DNA of 64,000 bases, from positions 40,001 through 104,000 of the forward strand of contig WBZZ01003859.1 of NCBI GenBank assembly GCA_019918135.1, in the 5' to 3' direction. This document shows, one piece after another, positions 63,346 to 64,000 of this stretch. The stretch comes from Paulinella micropora. Taxonomy: Eukaryota; Cercozoa; Imbricatea; Euglyphida; Paulinellidae. How positions within the stretch are numbered: the first letter of the stretch is position 1; each line of letters opens with the position of its first letter. A program made the translations under genes and the position numbers. The notes beneath the pieces are model-generated. The model ran no database searches. It was given only the letters and a program-made list of their open reading frames with translations, and was not told the origin of the DNA.

Positions 63346-64000
63346 TTATGTATGTATGTTGAGAAGAGAAAGAGAGAGCAAGAGAACGGGGGGGGGGGAA
63401 GAAGAAGAAGAAGAAGAAGAAGAAGAAGGGAAAGGAGGAAGTACAGGTAAGATTTGTTTGTAGTAGACTGCAAAAGAGGCGTACTCGTCGTACACCTTGG
63501 AGACCGTGACTCGCTCCACGTAACTCTTGCCAGACCGAATGTGTTTATCATGAGAAGGATGATATTTCGATAAATGATATTCTATCCCATATGCATCCGT
63601 TCCTAATTCTAACGCTATAGGATCATGGTCGGTAGGTGTGTTTGCAAAAGACATGCCTATGAATGAATTCAAAACCCGCCCCCCCCCCTCCTTCAGACCA
63701 AGCCATTTCTCTGAAATGCTACCTAACTCAAACAACTGCTGCACCTCTCCTAGCAAAGCGCGCACATGAGGTGGAACTGTGTGAGGGGTGACGTTAGGTA
63801 AGCCTTGAATATCCTCTACTATTCTGCATACCACAGCAAAACCCCACTTTGCAAGCTCACTTATGCATGATTCCTTACCCTCCTCCCCAAAAAGCTGGCC
63901 TGCCTCACTACCTAACGATGCTATGAGTGTGTCAATGACAGAGATGGTGGATGATGGATTATGTGGAGACCTAACTCTATCTTTTTCTGCCTCCTCAAAA
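63346..64000 (-). CDS. Unrecognised ORF running off the window
   Basis: This minus-strand frame enters from beyond 64000 and stays open to a stop at 63346. It contains ISVIDTLIASLGSEAGQLFG, ISELAKWGFAVVCRIVEDIQ, HVRALLGEVQQLFELGSISE, and a region ending RVTVSKVYDEYASFAVYYKQ. The final 40 residues are poly-Ser/Pro/Leu from a (GAA)n/(GA)n microsatellite (63360-63440) and are probably not native. The helical pattern could be a retroelement gag or a host gene; I do not recognise it. Confidence 0.45.
   Translation of the reverse strand, partial: FEEAEKDRVRSPHNPSSTISVIDTLIASLGSEAGQLFGEEGKESCISELAKWGFAVVCRIVEDIQGLPNVTPHTVPPHVRALLGEVQQLFELGSISEKWLGLKEGGGRVLNSFIGMSFANTPTDHDPIALELGTDAYGIEYHLSKYHPSHDKHIRSGKSYVERVTVSKVYDEYASFAVYYKQILPVLPPFPSSSSSSSSSSPPPVLLLSLSLLNIHT

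Overview
The window is eukaryotic nuclear DNA from an organism I cannot name. The flanks are crowded with (TAA)n, (TAG)n, GATA-type and CT microsatellites, tRNA-derived SINEs, a piggyBac transposon with an apparent intron, a Copia LTR retrotransposon, a second retroelement remnant and a DDE-type transposase. There is no rRNA, functional tRNA, CRISPR array or bacterial-style operon.

Embedded in this AT-leaning DNA is a sharply bounded, very GC-rich island at about 4,183-38,330. Its genes are compact, lie on both strands and seem to lack introns. Nearly every gap between them holds a long G or C homopolymer, and AATAAA signals follow several plus-strand genes. I read it as a fossil of a large double-stranded DNA virus or virus-like element. 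In order it holds: a broken RNA polymerase second-largest subunit (RPB2-like); a small Cys-rich gene interrupted downstream by host repeats; a large surface protein (PKD-like, BspA-type LRR, Pro/Thr/Ser stalk, F5/8C-like domains); a single-pass membrane protein; LRR proteins; an RPB5-like gene with a zinc ribbon; several unrecognised genes; a second PKD-BspA surface protein; a 2OG-Fe(II) oxygenase; a broken Cys-rich gene; a GT32-like glycosyltransferase with a membrane anchor; and a macro-domain protein. This mix (own polymerase subunits, oxygenase, glycosyltransferase, macro domain, LRR surface proteins) resembles nucleocytoplasmic large DNA viruses, but no capsid gene, DNA polymerase or packaging ATPase was recognised, so the family is unassigned. 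Several genes are open over their full length, others are broken.

Two large inverted repeats lie inside the island. One at about 30.8-31.8 kb is built from roughly 32-bp GGTGGCACC-type repeats around a palindromic core. The other at about 36.0-37.5 kb carries two diverged copies of one small gene, back to back. Both look like fused terminal inverted repeats or telomere-like junctions.

Region by region: 1-4,182 modular retroposons joined by (TAA)n; 4,183-38,330 GC-rich island; 38,331-40,887 piggyBac element inserted at TTAA in (TAG)n DNA; 40,888-46,570 microsatellites and the same retroposons, partly in mirror order to the left flank; about 46,570-54,704 Copia element (minus strand); 54,762-59,260 second retroelement remnant; 59,260-61,950 tandem repeat and DDE-type transposase; 61,950-63,345 more (TAA)n-linked SINEs; 63,346-64,000 an unrecognised ORF running off the window.
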